Positions 44,099 through 55,584 are shown, counted from the stretch's first letter. The stretch is 64,000 bases of DNA from Dendrocalamus latiflorus (GCA_017311315.1 CM029653.1:42444665-42508664), one strand, 5' to 3'. Made by a program: numbers and translations. Notes: generated by a model from the letters alone, not told the origin.

Positions 44099-44118
44099 AT
44101 ACCTGAGCTCTCATTCCC

Positions 44119-44146
44119 TGTGATTGACATCCACCTTTTAAAGGAT
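44119..44146 (+). promoter_or_regulatory. Conserved DUF241 3' motif (copy 3)
   Basis: TGTGATTGACATCCACC followed by CCTTTTAAAGGAT. The CCTTTTAAAGG core is palindromic. 20 bp after the stop. Confidence 0.65.
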
Positions 44147-45029
44147 TAGTCAATCATCACAACAGTTTTGCAATATGTATGCTTGTGGATATGTATAGAA
44201 AGTTCACTGAAATCGAAAAACAAAGTTTTTGCCAATTCCATGTTGCGAATATCCTGACTAATTGATTTGGCTTCTCATAGCTGAAAAAAGTTAGTGCTTG
44301 GTGAATATCATCATTTACGGGCAACAGAACAGAAACCTGAAATTTGGAGCACCCCAGTCCAAGTAAACTTTGCGTTGTTTCTACATTATTGATGCTAAAG
44401 AAATGATGTCTCCACAAGATGATCGGTTATGGGCCTCACGGAGGTGTATTTTTTTTAAGGTCATGTTAGTCACATGTGCCTCAACTGCAAGATCCTTGCG
44501 GAATGGATCTTGCTCTACGCAGTTGAAACATGCCAACTCCAAGCCACAGGCTATGACCTTGTGATTAGCGCTGTCACTACTAAGGAAAACACCTACTTTA
44601 GTCAATGACTAACAAGAATCAATTAATGCCACCAATAATACTCAATTAACAACCCGTTAAAGAACCTTTCTTGCACTTACTTCAAGATACATCACGATGC
44701 TAGGAACCAATGCAGATTCTTGCCACCAATAATTGGAACATGACAGTGTTTAAGCTCATTTTGGAGGTGTCTGGTGGCCTAAAAGAAACATACATCACGT
44801 GTAAAACCTCGATAATGTGGCAATTCTGCAGCATTGGCATGAAACTCTAACAGACAGCATACGGGAGATGAAATTGTAGGACTGGATAGGCAACAGAGGA
44901 GAGTGAATGATGTCTTAAAATTTTTCTCGAAGTATTCACTTATCATCTACTCCAATAGCTACAAGCTACGAAGATTAGAATAGCAATCCCACTGGGAAAC
45001 CACAGATTCTCAGAGCTGAGCAAAAACAA
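44147..45029. other. Gene-free, with an orphan upstream block
   Basis: 44711-44760 holds a copy of the DUF241 upstream block (TTGCCACCAATAATTGGAAC, then ATGACA and TTTAAGCTCA), but no DUF241 frame follows within 2.5 kb. It may mark a lost copy. Otherwise nothing was seen. Confidence 0.5.
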
Positions 45030-45500
45030 TCGGAAAAAACAACGTGGTCCAATTTCGACTACCTAGTCGGAAGTCCCACAAATCTGAGCGCAACCTGATC
45101 GGAAAACACCATGTTGGGAATTCGACTATCAATCGGAAATCAACGTGATCGGATTTCGACTACCAGGCAGAAATCAACGTGGTCGGAATTCGACTCTAGT
45201 AGTCGACGACTAGAGAGCGGTCGAAAACCGACATAGTCAAAAACCAACGTGGTCAAAATCCAACATGGTAAAAATTCGTCTCGAGTGGTCAACGACCAGA
45301 AAGTAATCGAAAACCAATATGATTGAAATTAACATGGTCGAAGCCAACATAGTGGAAGGCCAACATGGTCGAAATTCGACTCGCGTGGTCGAAAACCAAC
45401 ATGGTCGAAAATCAATGTGGTCAAAACCTGCGTGATCGAATGCCAAATCAACATGGTCGAAACCAACGTGGTCGAAGGCTTACGAGTGGTCCAAAACTGA
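45030..45500. repeat. Degenerate short tandem repeat built on GTGGTCGAAA
   Basis: More than 20 imperfect copies of a unit like AACCAACATGGTCGAAA at irregular 15-22 bp spacing. A related set of CGTGGTCGAAC words lies at 63467-63735. Could be subterminal repeats of a DNA transposon such as a CACTA element. Ends not defined. Confidence 0.75.
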
Positions 45501-46310
45501 CATTGTTTCCCTCCTTGGAGGCATTGTCTTGGAGTTGTATCTCACTCACCGTGGGGTCTTGTGGCATTTGTTTTGGGGTGAAAACCTTAGATCCGATTCT
45601 TGCCGAATCGGGTGACGGCTATGCCTTCAGTGCCGTTCCCTCCTTAGAGGCGTTGCCTTGGACCACGTGACCCTACCCTCCTCGTTTTTCCGCATGTGCA
45701 TTGCTTTCGTGTTGGCCGGTGCTTGTCCATCGACGGTGGTCATCCTCTCGGTGTTGTTTTCCTTTCCTGGTTATGGTTGGGATCTGTCCTTCTTCTTACT
45801 AGATCTGACTCCTCGCCTAGGTGATAGGGTGGCCTGGTGCGGCTCTCATGTCAGGGCGAATGCGGCGAGTGGTGCCTGTGTGCATCGACGGCTCAAAGCC
45901 GGCTGCCTTGGCTAGCTATGTGGTTTTGCTGGCAAGTTAGCGTTCATTAGCGGAGGCCCTTTGCTGTGAAGTTGTCGCTGTGTTGATGTGTGCTGCGATG
46001 AAGTCGGAGCAGCCGGGTCGTGGGCGCGATTGGTGGTGACGATAATATGTGTTAGGTCGAGTAGTAGTGCTTATCAGTCGCGTTCGGCATCCTTGTCGGC
46101 ATCGGGTGTGTTTGACATGGACTATTGTCTTGTTAGGCTTTTGGAGTTGTGTTTATTTGTACCTGATCCTTTCTTGGGCCTTTACTTCTTCTCATATGAA
46201 TAAACAGTAACGACTCTTTCTTAAAAAAATTGTGCATTGAAAATTTAATATCTTCAACATCCAGATCATTTGAGCATGATATGGCAGCACTGTCTTGATC
46301 AGAGCAAGTA
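45501..46310. other. Possible non-LTR element 3' end, low support
   Basis: 45520-46215 is GT-rich, with the composition of plant LINE 3' regions, and ends in CATATGAATAAACAG...CTTTCTTAAAAAAATT. No reverse transcriptase or other coding motif was found. Confidence 0.3.
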
Positions 46311-46546
46311 TAATAAGAGGCTGTTAGTAGGCTGTATGCTGAGGTGGAGGAGAGAGAGGAGGAGAGAGAAAAGAGGTGGGCTGTAAGTTTACAGCCAGCT
46401 GAAGCACAAGAACCAAGAAACCTTGTGAGAGAAAGTGGTGGGTCATACAGCCTTCAGCTGACTGAAAACTACTATATAAATAGGCTGATAAGTGGGCTGT
46501 AAGTGTTCATACAGCCAGCTGAAGGCTGTATTATTAGCCTTGCTCT
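46311..46546. mobile_element. MITE with AGAGCAAG ends
   Basis: Left AGAGCAAGTATAATAAGAGG and right CTGTATTATTAGCCTTGCTCT are inverted partners. Internal TACAGCCAGCTGAAG words are repeated in both orientations. 236 bp, non-coding. Confidence 0.78.
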
Positions 46547-47050
46547 CAGGAGGCCCAAATAAAGCCTAAATCATGTACCCTAGTACCTACAATTCCATTC
46601 TTGTTCTTACTAAACTGAAAGCGTTGCCCTGAAGGCGTGAACATAAATCAGCACTCGAGATGACTGGTAAGAATGTAACGTAGATGAGGTTAAGATTAAA
46701 GAGTAGAGAGATACCTCGTGGGGAAATTACGGAGATCGAGATCGGGCTGGACGCCGGCGGCGACCCCGACGGAGCGCCGCCGCTTTTCTTTCCCCCCAAC
46801 TCCACCCTTCCGTTTCTCTCTCATGTTTCGGGCCGAGCTGTCGAGCCCTACGCTCCCTTACTGGGCCTAGAATCTTAATGTTCGGCCCATACGTTCAGTT
46901 CAAAGCCCATTTGGCCTGGCCCACGAAATGCAACCAGATTCAAAATCCGTACACGATGATCGCTGCTTTCCCTGTTCCAATCTGACTATTTGTTCATCTA
47001 AAAAAACCTAACTGGAGTAATTATCACAAGACCCACCATTATATACATTA

Positions 47051-47110
47051 CACACTCGTGCAGGTTCTTGCCTCCGATAATTGGAACTTGACACAACGAT
47101 AAGCTCAATT
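47051..47110 (+). promoter_or_regulatory. Conserved DUF241 upstream block (copy 4, distal)
   Basis: CTCGTGCAGGTTCTTGCC, then GATAATTGGAACTTGACA and GATAAGCTCA, about 480-540 bp before the copy 4 ATG. Confidence 0.6.
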
Positions 47111-47290
47111 AGATGCACTAAAAAAATTGCACAGCACATGGCTTCCCTCGAGATCTCAATTTGCATCACATTATCAAATGAGATAGAGATACCAAATGTT
47201 TCAGACAGCTTAAACAAGCCAGCTGCGCTGCACGAATGGAGCTAAGTCGTCGCAGATTCGCAATGCAGAAGATTTATACAGCAAATTAAT

Positions 47291-47352
47291 CACACCCTCG
47301 TGCAGATGACTTTTGCCGCCAATACTTGAGACATGATAGGCTCATAAGCTCA
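47291..47352 (+). promoter_or_regulatory. Conserved DUF241 upstream block (copy 4, proximal)
   Basis: CCTCGTGCAGATGACTTTTG, then CCAATACTTGAGACATGATA and CATAAGCTCA, about 240-300 bp before the ATG. A weakened TATA box (TATAAGTA) follows at 47491. Confidence 0.6.
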
Positions 47353-47588
47353 GAAGATGCGACTAACATAACACTAAAGAAAAACAAGATGGCATCTGCT
47401 TTGTCTTGGAGATGGGTAGCCATGCAGCTGCACAATAGCATGTCACGATCCATGAGATTCTTCTTGTCTGTTCAAGAGATGATTGCTTGTTATAAGTAGG
47501 AGAGAAGCCACAGGGAGATTGGCGCCAATGCAGCAGTGTCTGTGTCTCCATACAGGAGAAGGATTGCACAGGACCTTCCGTTCCAAAC

Positions 47589-48318
47589 ATGCCTTGCCAT
47601 CTGCGGTATGTCAGTTTTGCCTTCAAGCTCTCTCACCAATGAAATCGGAGTAGAAGAACAGCTGCATAGCCTACACACAACTGTGGAACCTTCTGAAGTT
47701 CTGCGACAATCGAGACAATGTGTGATGGTCTGACGAGGCTTGGAGATGCGTACAACTGCATTGGTGAGATCATCAGCTTACCCAGAAAACCTTGTTAGCC
47801 TTTCCTAGCATCAGCAGAGGTCAGAGGAGGTAGTGGAGGAAGAGCTCGAGCATTCTCTTCATGTTGCTTGACCTCTGCAATGTCATGCGAGAAAGCTTCA
47901 GTGAGTTGATTATGACTTTTTCAGAGCTGAATTTAGTTCTCAAGAGAGGACATGAAGCAGCTTTTGAAACTAAGATCCAGTCCTACTACTACACCCGTTT
48001 GGTGAAGAAGGCACAATAACATCTGAAAAAGATTGGGAAGAAAAATATCTCTGATCACAAGGAAGACTACAGGGTGGTCAGACTACTTACAGAAGCGAGG
48101 GAGACGACTGCCTTGCTACTAGGATCAACATTTGCAGCTCCTGTCCAAGCAAATTAAAATGCCAACTGCTGTGAAGAGAACAACTGTAATCGACGAGGAG
48201 CAACTGCACTCCTTGGAGTTGGACATTGTCGATCTACACGACTACACAGCAGTGTCGAGAGTCTGTTCAGGAAATTGATCCAGGACAGAGTTTCTCTTTG
48301 AATACTCTCTGCTCATAG
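47589..48318 (+). pseudogene. DUF241 copy 4, multiply frameshifted
   Basis: An ATG at 47589 opens MPCHL, the family start, but the frame breaks within 20 codons. VEEQLHSLHTTVEP, CDGLTRLGDAYNCIGEII, LLDLCNVMRESFSELIM-like and a degenerate C terminus then appear in different frames, with several small insertions and a TAA in the Lys-rich segment. The expected LNTLSS end is represented by TCTTTGAATACTCTCTGCTC before a TAG at 48316. The whole gene length is retained, so decay has been by small mutations. The 5' half was later duplicated to 62780. Confidence 0.85.
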
Positions 48319-48336
48319 ATACCCATATCTGAAATT

Positions 48337-48364
48337 ATGTGATAAGCATCCTCCCTTTAAAGCA
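48337..48364 (+). promoter_or_regulatory. Conserved DUF241 3' motif (copy 4)
   Basis: TATGTGATAAGCATCCTCCC followed by TTTAAAGCAT; a diverged form of the motif at 44119 and 60117. Confidence 0.5.
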
Positions 48365-48616
48365 TTCGCTACTCCTCCAAACAAATTTAGTATACAGGAA
48401 AGTTGAAATGTATATCAAATGAAAAGCAAAATTTTGCTTTTTTTTTCATGTTGATTTCATAGTTTATGGTGCGCCGTCGTATATGTCCTGATTATTTAAC
48501 TTGACATTTTCCCGATCTGGAGGTAATATTATTTTCTGCACCTTTTTGAGCATATAGTTGATTCGGTTGACAACAGAGCAATCACCTGAAAGGAGGAGCA
48601 ATCACGTGTCACACTA
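48365..48616. other. Spacer
   Basis: AT-rich, nothing recognised. Confidence 0.35.
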
Positions 48617-48621
48617 GTAGA

Positions 48622-50743
48622 TGTTATCTTTGGAGAAGAGATGGATGAATATAAGTTGTATTACAATGGCAGCCCATAGGGTCATATATGATACATGAGA
48701 CACACAAGGATCCAAATTTTAGACCATAGGAAATGACCTAAATACCCTTAACACCCCCTTAAATGTAAAGCATATGCAATAGCATTGCATTTGAAAGGGT
48801 TGGCACAAAAATAGGAAAAATTCAATATCCGAGTCTTGAAGATGTCATCATAGCGTGCTGCTCTTGAAAAATTATGTTGGAAAGATCGTCTTCCATCCGA
48901 AATCATGCAGTTGCCCATAAAGCACAAAGTGCAGGGACCGAGAAGGTAGAAGTAAGCGGGAGCAAAGTCGACTGTGGTAACACGTCGAAGAGGATATGGA
49001 AGGTGACACAAGTAGAGCTGTCAAATCAAACCGAGAAGGGAGATAGAAGCATAACGGCGCAGATCGAAGCTTGAGACGGCAGCAGCGCAGTGTATAAGAA
49101 GCACAATGGAGGCGTGGTGCAGAAGAAGCGTGGCAGCTCAAAGAAAAGCGGCGGCATCATAAAGACTTCTACGATCTGCAGCGGCTCAAAGAGAAGAGCG
49201 GTGGCTGCGATTATGTGAAAGAAAGGAGATGACCACGCTCATCCAAGAGGATGGACTGTGGTTAATAAAGCAGTCGGTTGACTGACAAAGATTTTATGGA
49301 TTTGCACGGCTTTGACGAACTGAAAGAGATATGGTAACGAACTTAGATTGATGCAACGGAAGACTTAAGAGAAAAGACTCAAAGAAAACGGATTCTAGCA
49401 GCAACATAAGACCCATCTTCCAACCCACTCAAACAAATAACTAATTCATCCCCTTGACACACCATCAAAAAACCTCACTTGCCACCGTCTCAGCCATCAG
49501 CTTGAAACAGGTCGCCCATAGCGACTCGTCACCAGACCAAACCCAACAGTAAGCACGAAGCCACAAGCCCCCACCAAACCAAACCAGACCTTCGCTGTGC
49601 CATGGCATCCCCATCTCTGCAGGGAGATTGGATCATATACCCTCTCTTTAGTTGGGAAATTGAGGATTTACCCTCCACATATCAATGACACGTGGGGTCA
49701 TCATAAGTCACTAACACGTAGGCCAGGAGGGTAAATCCTCAATTTCCATCTAAATGGAGGGTATATGATCAATTTTTTCATCTCTGCAGGGTCCGGAAGA
49801 GGCAACGAGTGAAGACTAGTGGCGGCGGCGCACAGCTTTGAATTGGGGTGGTCCTGCTCGGGGCAGCGTGGCAAGCTTGGAGACAGGAGGCGACGGCCAG
49901 CTCCAGTGATGGCAAGCTCGGCCAGCTCCAGAGGCGTCGGATCGGGCGGGGCAACAAGGATATGGGCAGAAGGTCCGACAACGGCCTCCGAGTAGAAGAA
50001 GGCCAGGAGAATGATGACTCCGGTGGCCAGGAGCAGCGGGAGAGCATGGCACAGCCGTGTGGATCCACAGAGCACGACAATGACCGGGGAGGATCCGAAG
50101 ACAATGACGACCGACGGTGAAGATGGCGATTAGCGACGACGACCAGAGACGACTAGATTCGACATGGAGGAGGCTGGATCTGGGCTGGGCGACGCGGATC
50201 TAGAATGGAGGTGGTCGGATCTGGTCAGTGTGAGTCCGGTGGCAACCTGATCCGGGATGGAGCAAGCCTGGAGTGCGGGCAAGCACGGCGGTGGCGCCGA
50301 GGAAGCCGATGAGCAGCGTGAGGCTAACGACCATGGCTGAGACGGCCAGATCTGGACAGATCTTGGTGGGGTGAGCCTGGATTCAGCAAGATCTGCGCGG
50401 CCTAAGTAGGAGGTGGCGGGATCCAACGACGGCCAGGCGAGATCCAGCGACGGCCCGACGAGATTTGGTGGCGGTGGCGCAGGTGCCTGGCGGCGACGGC
50501 GGGGAGCGAAAGGAGGTGGCCACCCCCAGGAGTGGTGCGCACTCCTCCCAGGGGCGGGGGTGGCGGCAACTGTCGTCAAGGAGCTAGATTCTAAATCAGG
50601 CTCTAATACCATGTTATCTTTGGAGAAGAGATGGATGAATATAAGTTGTATTGCAATAGCAGCACATAAAGCTATATATAATACATGAGACACACAAGAA
50701 CCCAAACCCTAGACAATAGAAAATGACCTAAATATCCTTAACA
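48622..50743 (-). mobile_element. Non-autonomous LTR retrotransposon, 2.1 kb, minus orientation
   Basis: 132 bp LTRs at 48622-48753 and 50612-50743 (plus-strand ends TGTTATC...CCTTAACA) flanked by target duplication GTAGA (48617-48621 and 50744-50748). On the minus strand the primer-binding site TGGTATTAGAGCC abuts the LTR at 50611, and a polypurine tract AAGGGGGTG lies at the other LTR, fixing the orientation. The LTRs differ at about 16 of 132 sites by my count, mostly transitions, so the insertion is old. No gag or pol motif occurs inside. Related to the fragment at 5690-7023. Frames in the GC-rich minus-strand leader are not supported as genes. Confidence 0.92.
49624..49779. mobile_element. 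MULE-type MITE nested in the LTR element
   Basis: About 156 bp. The inverted ends GATCATATACCCTC and GAGGGTATATGATC extend into GAAATTGAGGATTTACCCTC on both sides. ATCTCTGCAGGG flanks both ends as a direct repeat. The right terminus reads GAAAAAATTGATCAT on the minus strand, close to the Pack-MULE terminus GAGAAAATTGATCAT. Confidence 0.82.
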
Positions 50744-50748
50744 GTAGA

Positions 50749-52129
50749 GATATAAGAACTAAAGTATGGACATGGATAGAATCGTGGTGTATGCTTCTTC
50801 ATAAATCTCTTCTCCTCTTCAATAGTATAATTTACAAGATCATACACACTACTAAAATATTTATGTAAGTGCAGCGGCAATCTAAGAATTCAAGCCTCTT
50901 TTGAAGTATACATTCTCTTTTAATGCACTAATGACATCGGCACGACGTAATGCACTTTACAGCTCAAAATAGTAATCTTGAACAGTATTACTCCCTTGTG
51001 TGATGCTCTCCACCTGATGAAGCAATTCTCGCTTATAATAGAATGACACAAACTCGCTTCTTAGGATCACCTTCAAATCTACCCACGATTTAATGAGTCA
51101 TTTTTTAAATAGTTGTTGCCACCAATTATAAGCATAGTCTTTAAACTTTATAGTGACTCGTATCATTTCTTGGGCTTTGAAAAGCTTCTGAATTATAAAT
51201 ACTTTCTCCATTCGTCATTCCTACTCAAGATATTCCTCTTGATCATCACTTCCATAGAAAGAAAGATACAAGTTGGACTTGGAATCACACCAAGAGAAAC
51301 GAAATATTAAAGATCCATTCCCATTTGGCTCACACCGAGAAACGAATTGTTGAATGTCCTGTCATGGTTAGTTGTGCAACATATATATGCGGAAAACACT
51401 CAATCTCTCTCGTTTCTCTCTCACAGTAAATTTCTTACCTTTCCGAAGTGAATTAAATCCAATAAAAGCTTACACTTGGTAGAAACTAAAATAGCAAAGT
51501 GATGATCAAGCGAATGTAAGAGTGTTCATAATTGCACAACAACGGTTATATAGTGGAGCTTAGTATGTAAGTGTATATCCTATGCAATCTGAAATTATTG
51601 ATGTTGTAAAGTTAACTAATAATCCAAGCTACAATACTTTACTTTGATGATGATCCAATAGGTTTAAGTGAAGCGTATGAACGTACACGCAAAGATCAAT
51701 ACGACTTAATTGATATAGATATAAGGGTTCGTTTTGCACCAAGTACTAAGAGAGACACTAGCTAATTGCAATGATATAGATATAAGGGCACAGGATTGCT
51801 CAAAATAAGTAAGTACACAATCTGAAAATTATTACCTACAGTTGATATTTAATCTTTCATGCGGCCGACACTTGGTTTTCCATTTTCTTGCCAACCGAAA
51901 AGAATAGGTTCAGATCTTTCCTTTCCTCTCTTTTTTTTCTCTTGCCACAGCTTTTACCTGCGGCTGTCTTTTTTTTTTGTTCGGCCGATTGAAAAAGGAA
52001 TTCACTCATAAACCAACTGTCAGTACATGCAATCAATTATAAAACCAGCCTTTAAAGTAATACTCAACAGTTAGTCTGAAAGATGAATTAAAAATATAGC
52101 TATGCTCAAGTACTCGGCGGTTATATATG
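50749..52129. other. Gene-free stretch
   Basis: AT-rich. 50760-51320 has the look of a decayed minus-strand Gag region but no firm motif. Nothing supported. Confidence 0.35.
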
Positions 52130-52368
52130 GGACTGTTTGACAACGGCTGCGGCTTATGATTTTTGGCTGAAATTTTTGAATTTTAGCTGTTTACGGTACA
52201 GATTACGGAGAGACAGATACTCACTTACGATTTTGGCTGGTACAGATGTTGGACTTTTAACGTATAGATCGTTTAACTTGTAGACTCTGTCTTGAGAAAA
52301 TACTCCGTTTAAAAGTTAGCTACTGTAGCAAAAACCAAAAGCCGTCAGCTTCGGAGGAAAAGAACATG
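52130..52368. mobile_element. hAT-like MITE, diverged
   Basis: Contains GTACAGATTACGGAGAGACAG and AAAATACTCCGTTTAAAAGT, and ends AAAAGAACATGCCCATA, all typical of the family seen at 31373-31612. Termini imperfect. Confidence 0.5.
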
Positions 52369-53212
52369 CCCATAGCTATGCTCAACTGTCAGTATATAGC
52401 TATGCTCTGGAATTCCAACTGTTGCAAACGGACGCCGACACACAAGTGTTCGGATTCGGATGGAAGCAGGAGACTTGGGGTCTAACGTCCGCACGCACGC
52501 ACGTGGACTTCGGAAGAGTCAATGAGACAGCTAGCCATGTCCATGTGCAGCTTATTGTGACGTGGACGTCCGCACCGTCAGCTAGGGTTGTGCCACGTGC
52601 TTCTAGTTCCATGAGACAGCTAGAATCGGCCAGATCACAGACAGATCATTCGGCAGTGTCCCCTCCCCATGCAAACCATGGGAAAGGATTGGTTCATGAC
52701 GTCTAGATCCGACCGTCCATATCGTTATTAGTAACTTAGCACTATAATAATCATTAGTACTAGATATATTATGTGTGTATGTATGTATGTGTGTGTATAT
52801 ATACAGTGGCGGAGGACGGAAAAAAAATAAGGTATGACGGAATCGATAACATATCAAAGATTTCTCACTAAATTGGTTTATACACATAGAAGACCGATAG
52901 CTCCAGCAGGCCAAAGAAAAGGCCAACAGGCCCATACGTGATACACTAAATCACTAATACATCCACACAATTAAATAAAGTAGCAGCCCAAAAGCAGCCG
53001 ACAGCCTAGGAGAATGTCCAGGTAACATTCGCTACTGTTCTTCTTCCTCTCGCCGCTGGCTGAGAGTTTATTACAGTGAAACTTCATCTTTCTTGATGTG
53101 TCCATGGTGCAGAGTGATTTGAGAGTAAAAATCGCTGGGAATTCAAGGTATGGCGAGCGCCATACCTTGCCATACTGAGAGCTCTGCCCCTTTATATATA
53201 ACATATGTCATG
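52369..53212. other. Gene-free, possible DNA-transposon remnant
   Basis: 52805-53190 runs from CAGTGGCGGAGGACGG to GAGAGCTCTGCCCC, word pairs often seen at the ends of grass DNA transposons, but inverted ends are not convincing. A TGTA/TGTG microsatellite lies at 52771-52802. No gene. Confidence 0.35.
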
Positions 53213-53565
53213 CACTCGTTTTTACGGTGCATTTATCGTACACTCAAACTACAAAAAGTCACGATAAATTCTAAAAAAATTTGTACACGTTCTCCTAAAC
53301 TTGTTCTACCTATGTACAAAATTTTAAATTCAAATTTATTCTATGTTAAGAGTAACAAAAAAGAGAAAAATATGACAAATATTAAGAGTTCAACTTTGTC
53401 AGAATTTTCTCTTTTTTAGTACTCTTAACATAGAATGGGTTTGAACTTAAAATTTTATATATAGGTGGAGTAAATCATGATGTATATCTAGAAATTTTTT
53501 CAGAATTTTTTACGACTTATTTCAGTTTAAATGTATAATAAATACACGCTACTCGCAAGGTGGGT
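53213..53565. mobile_element. Fold-back MITE (long inverted repeat)
   Basis: The two halves pair over most of their length around a centre near 53375: ATTCTATGTTAAGAGTA near 53339 against TACTCTTAACATAGAAT near 53418, and GCATTTATCGTACACTCAAA against an inverted partner near 53525. Such a transcript would form a long hairpin. Non-coding. Confidence 0.75.
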
Positions 53566-53770
53566 GCGTCACAGTGGATCTTGCTCTCCATCACCTAAAC
53601 ATGCCAGCTCCGAGCCACGGGGTTTGAGCATGTGATAAGCACGAATTTTCACCCCAAGAAAAGTTACCTGCTTAAATTAAGGACCGGACAATATCCAGGT
53701 CATAGTTAAATGATCAGTTAGCAATCTATTAAATACCTGCCTGAGCATGCAATTATGTGAAGATACACCA

Positions 53771-53835
53771 CCGGACTGCACCACCCTGCTTATTCTTGCT
53801 GCCAATTGTTGGAACATGATAACGTGATGGCTCAA
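53771..53835 (+). promoter_or_regulatory. Conserved upstream block of DUF241 copy 5
   Basis: TTCTTGCTGCCAATTGTTGG, then GAACATGATAACGTGATGGC and TCA, about 240-300 bp before the copy 5 ATG. Confidence 0.6.
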
Positions 53836-54007
53836 TCTCGAGGATAGCCAATGCACTAAAAAATTTAGTGAACATAAGACAACTCGATGTTGTAATTGCT
53901 ACGCTTCTGCCAGATCAATCCATGACGGACGGCATCTGGGAGATGAAATTGCACGATTCCTTTTGTCTACCAATCAAATGATGTTGTTTCTATACTACTC
54001 ATGTACG

Positions 54008-54015
54008 TATAAATA
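54008..54015 (+). promoter_or_regulatory. TATA box of DUF241 copy 5
   Basis: TATAAATA, 64 bp before the start codon. Confidence 0.6.
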
Positions 54016-54071
54016 GGCCTCACTAGAAGGCTAGCTCAACCTCAATCCAGAAAGAAGCGTCAGGAGCAGAT

Positions 54072-54202
54072 ATGGCTTGCCACCTAAGGTCAATAAGTCT
54101 GCCTTCTAGGCCTCACGCCAGTGAGACTGAAGTCGAAGAAGAGCTGCACAGCCCTGAGGCAAGCATCTCTTCACCCTCCATCACCATCGAGACAATGTGC
54201 AC
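54072..54202 (+). pseudogene. DUF241 copy 5, truncated after 43 codons
   Basis: ATG 54072 gives MACHLRSISLPSRPHASETE, then EEELHSPEASISSPSITIET and MC, a clean match to copy 6. Similarity stops abruptly at about 54202. The frame runs on to 54383 in unrelated sequence. The missing 190 residues are not found on the other side of the Copia relic, so the gene lost its 3' part. TATA box and upstream block are intact, so a chimeric transcript is possible. Confidence 0.85.
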
Positions 54203-54632
54203 CGGTTGTAGAGAGAGTAGGTTTTTGAAGTCATCGCGCTTGAGATCCTGTACGGGAGAGGGTGAATTAGGTTTTTGGGAAACGACTCGTACGACTGCTC
54301 ACTGTTCACTGCAACGACTGCTTCTGCATCTTCTCGGCAACTGTCTCTTCTTCTCCGCAACGCCCTTCGTTTCGCTTTGGTAACATCTAGTAAAGTCTAT
54401 AGTTTTCTTTAAATTGTCAGTATAAATATATATATGTTTTGTTGTTCATAATACTTACCTTGCTAATCCATGCTTATAAGAGACATATGTGTATGATCCA
54501 ATTTATGCTTTTAAACATGTTTAGTATTAATGTTGTTCTTGTAGTCATGATTTATTTGCACAATTATTTAATCACTAAAGTGCTACATATTCTAACAATC
54601 CAAAAACCTGATTATGAATTTGTAGGCACTTT
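54203..54632. other. Junction sequence between DUF241 copy 5 and the Copia relic
   Basis: Contains GAGAGGGTGAATTAGG and pyrimidine-rich LTR-like words. Possibly the 5' LTR and leader of the relic. No primer-binding site recognised. Confidence 0.35.
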
Positions 54633-55535
54633 GTGATAAAAATGATTGATTTGGCCGAGGCAATAACACCTGAGAAATTCTGTGGTGTGAATTTCAGAAG
54701 ATGGCAAACGAGAGTCAATCTATGGCTCTCAGCTTTGAACGTGTTTTGGGTTGCCTCCAGGAGACTTGAGGGAGATCTTACTATCGAACAAGAAAAGGAG
54801 TTTAAAGCAGGCACCACAATATTTGTGGGATGCGTTCTTAGCATTCTTTCTGATCATTTGTGCGATGTGTATATGCACATGATAGACGCAAAGGAGCTAT
54901 GGGAGGCACTTGAATATAACTTCGCTGCCTCATATGCTGGCAGTGAATTGTATACCATAGAACAATATCATGACTACAAGATGGTTGAAAACCGTTCTGT
55001 AGTCGAGCAAGCTTATGAAATACAATTCATTGCGAGGGAACTCAATCACCTTAAATGCACATTACCTGACAAATTTGTGGCTGGAGGCATCATTGCCAAA
55101 TTACCTTCTTCATGGAGGAATTTTGCCACATCTCTGAAACACAAGAGACAAAATATTTCCGTTGAGGATCTAATTGTGTCTCTTGATGTTGAAGAGAAAG
55201 CTCGGGCGAAGGATCTACATCCTAAAGTGCGCGAGGGACAATCTAATGCCAATGTTGTACAACACCCTGATAATGGAAAGTTCAAGGGAAAGGCCAAGGT
55301 CGTACAGACCACCAACTTTAAGAAGAATAAGAAGGCAAACAAGAAAAAAGGTGTCTGCTATGTTTGCGGTAAGGATGGCCACTGGGCCAACAAATGTCTT
55401 GACCGTAAAGGTAGAAAGAACGAGCATGGTCAGACCAAATATGTGAATGTGACTATTGGTGATACCAGAGTAGGGACATCTGGCTATGGTAATTTACCTA
55501 CTATTTTTTTGGTCTATCATTCTACCGACTGGTGA
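54633..55535 (+). pseudogene. Copia relic, gag (300 aa frame)
   Basis: The open frame encodes a UBN2-type Copia Gag: FCGVNFRRWQTRVNLWLSAL near residues 16-35, then LWEALEYNF, ELNHLKCTLPDKFVAGGIIA and LPSSWRNFATSLKH. A zinc knuckle CYVCGKDGHWANKC (CX2CX4HX4C) lies at about 55357-55400. The gag frame is undamaged, but the pol that follows is broken, so the element as a whole is dead. It is AT-rich, unlike Copia 1 and 2, and belongs to a different lineage. Confidence 0.88.
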
Positions 55536-55584
55536 TTCACACGAGGGCTAATATTCACGTATGTGCTAATGTATTCTTGTTTTC

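Larger units (their letters stand above)
46755..47960 (+). repeat. Segmental duplication, copy A (partner at 61945-63230)
   Basis: About 1.2 kb of nearly identical sequence in direct orientation 15.19 kb apart. It spans a GC-rich flank, the spacer, both upstream blocks and the first half of a DUF241 pseudogene. Only scattered substitutions and small indels were seen, coding and non-coding alike. Confidence 0.93.

Noticed and set aside
50130..50705. 191-codon minus-strand frame
   Set aside because: It begins inside the LTR and crosses the primer-binding site into GC-rich leader, so it is not a plausible protein gene.
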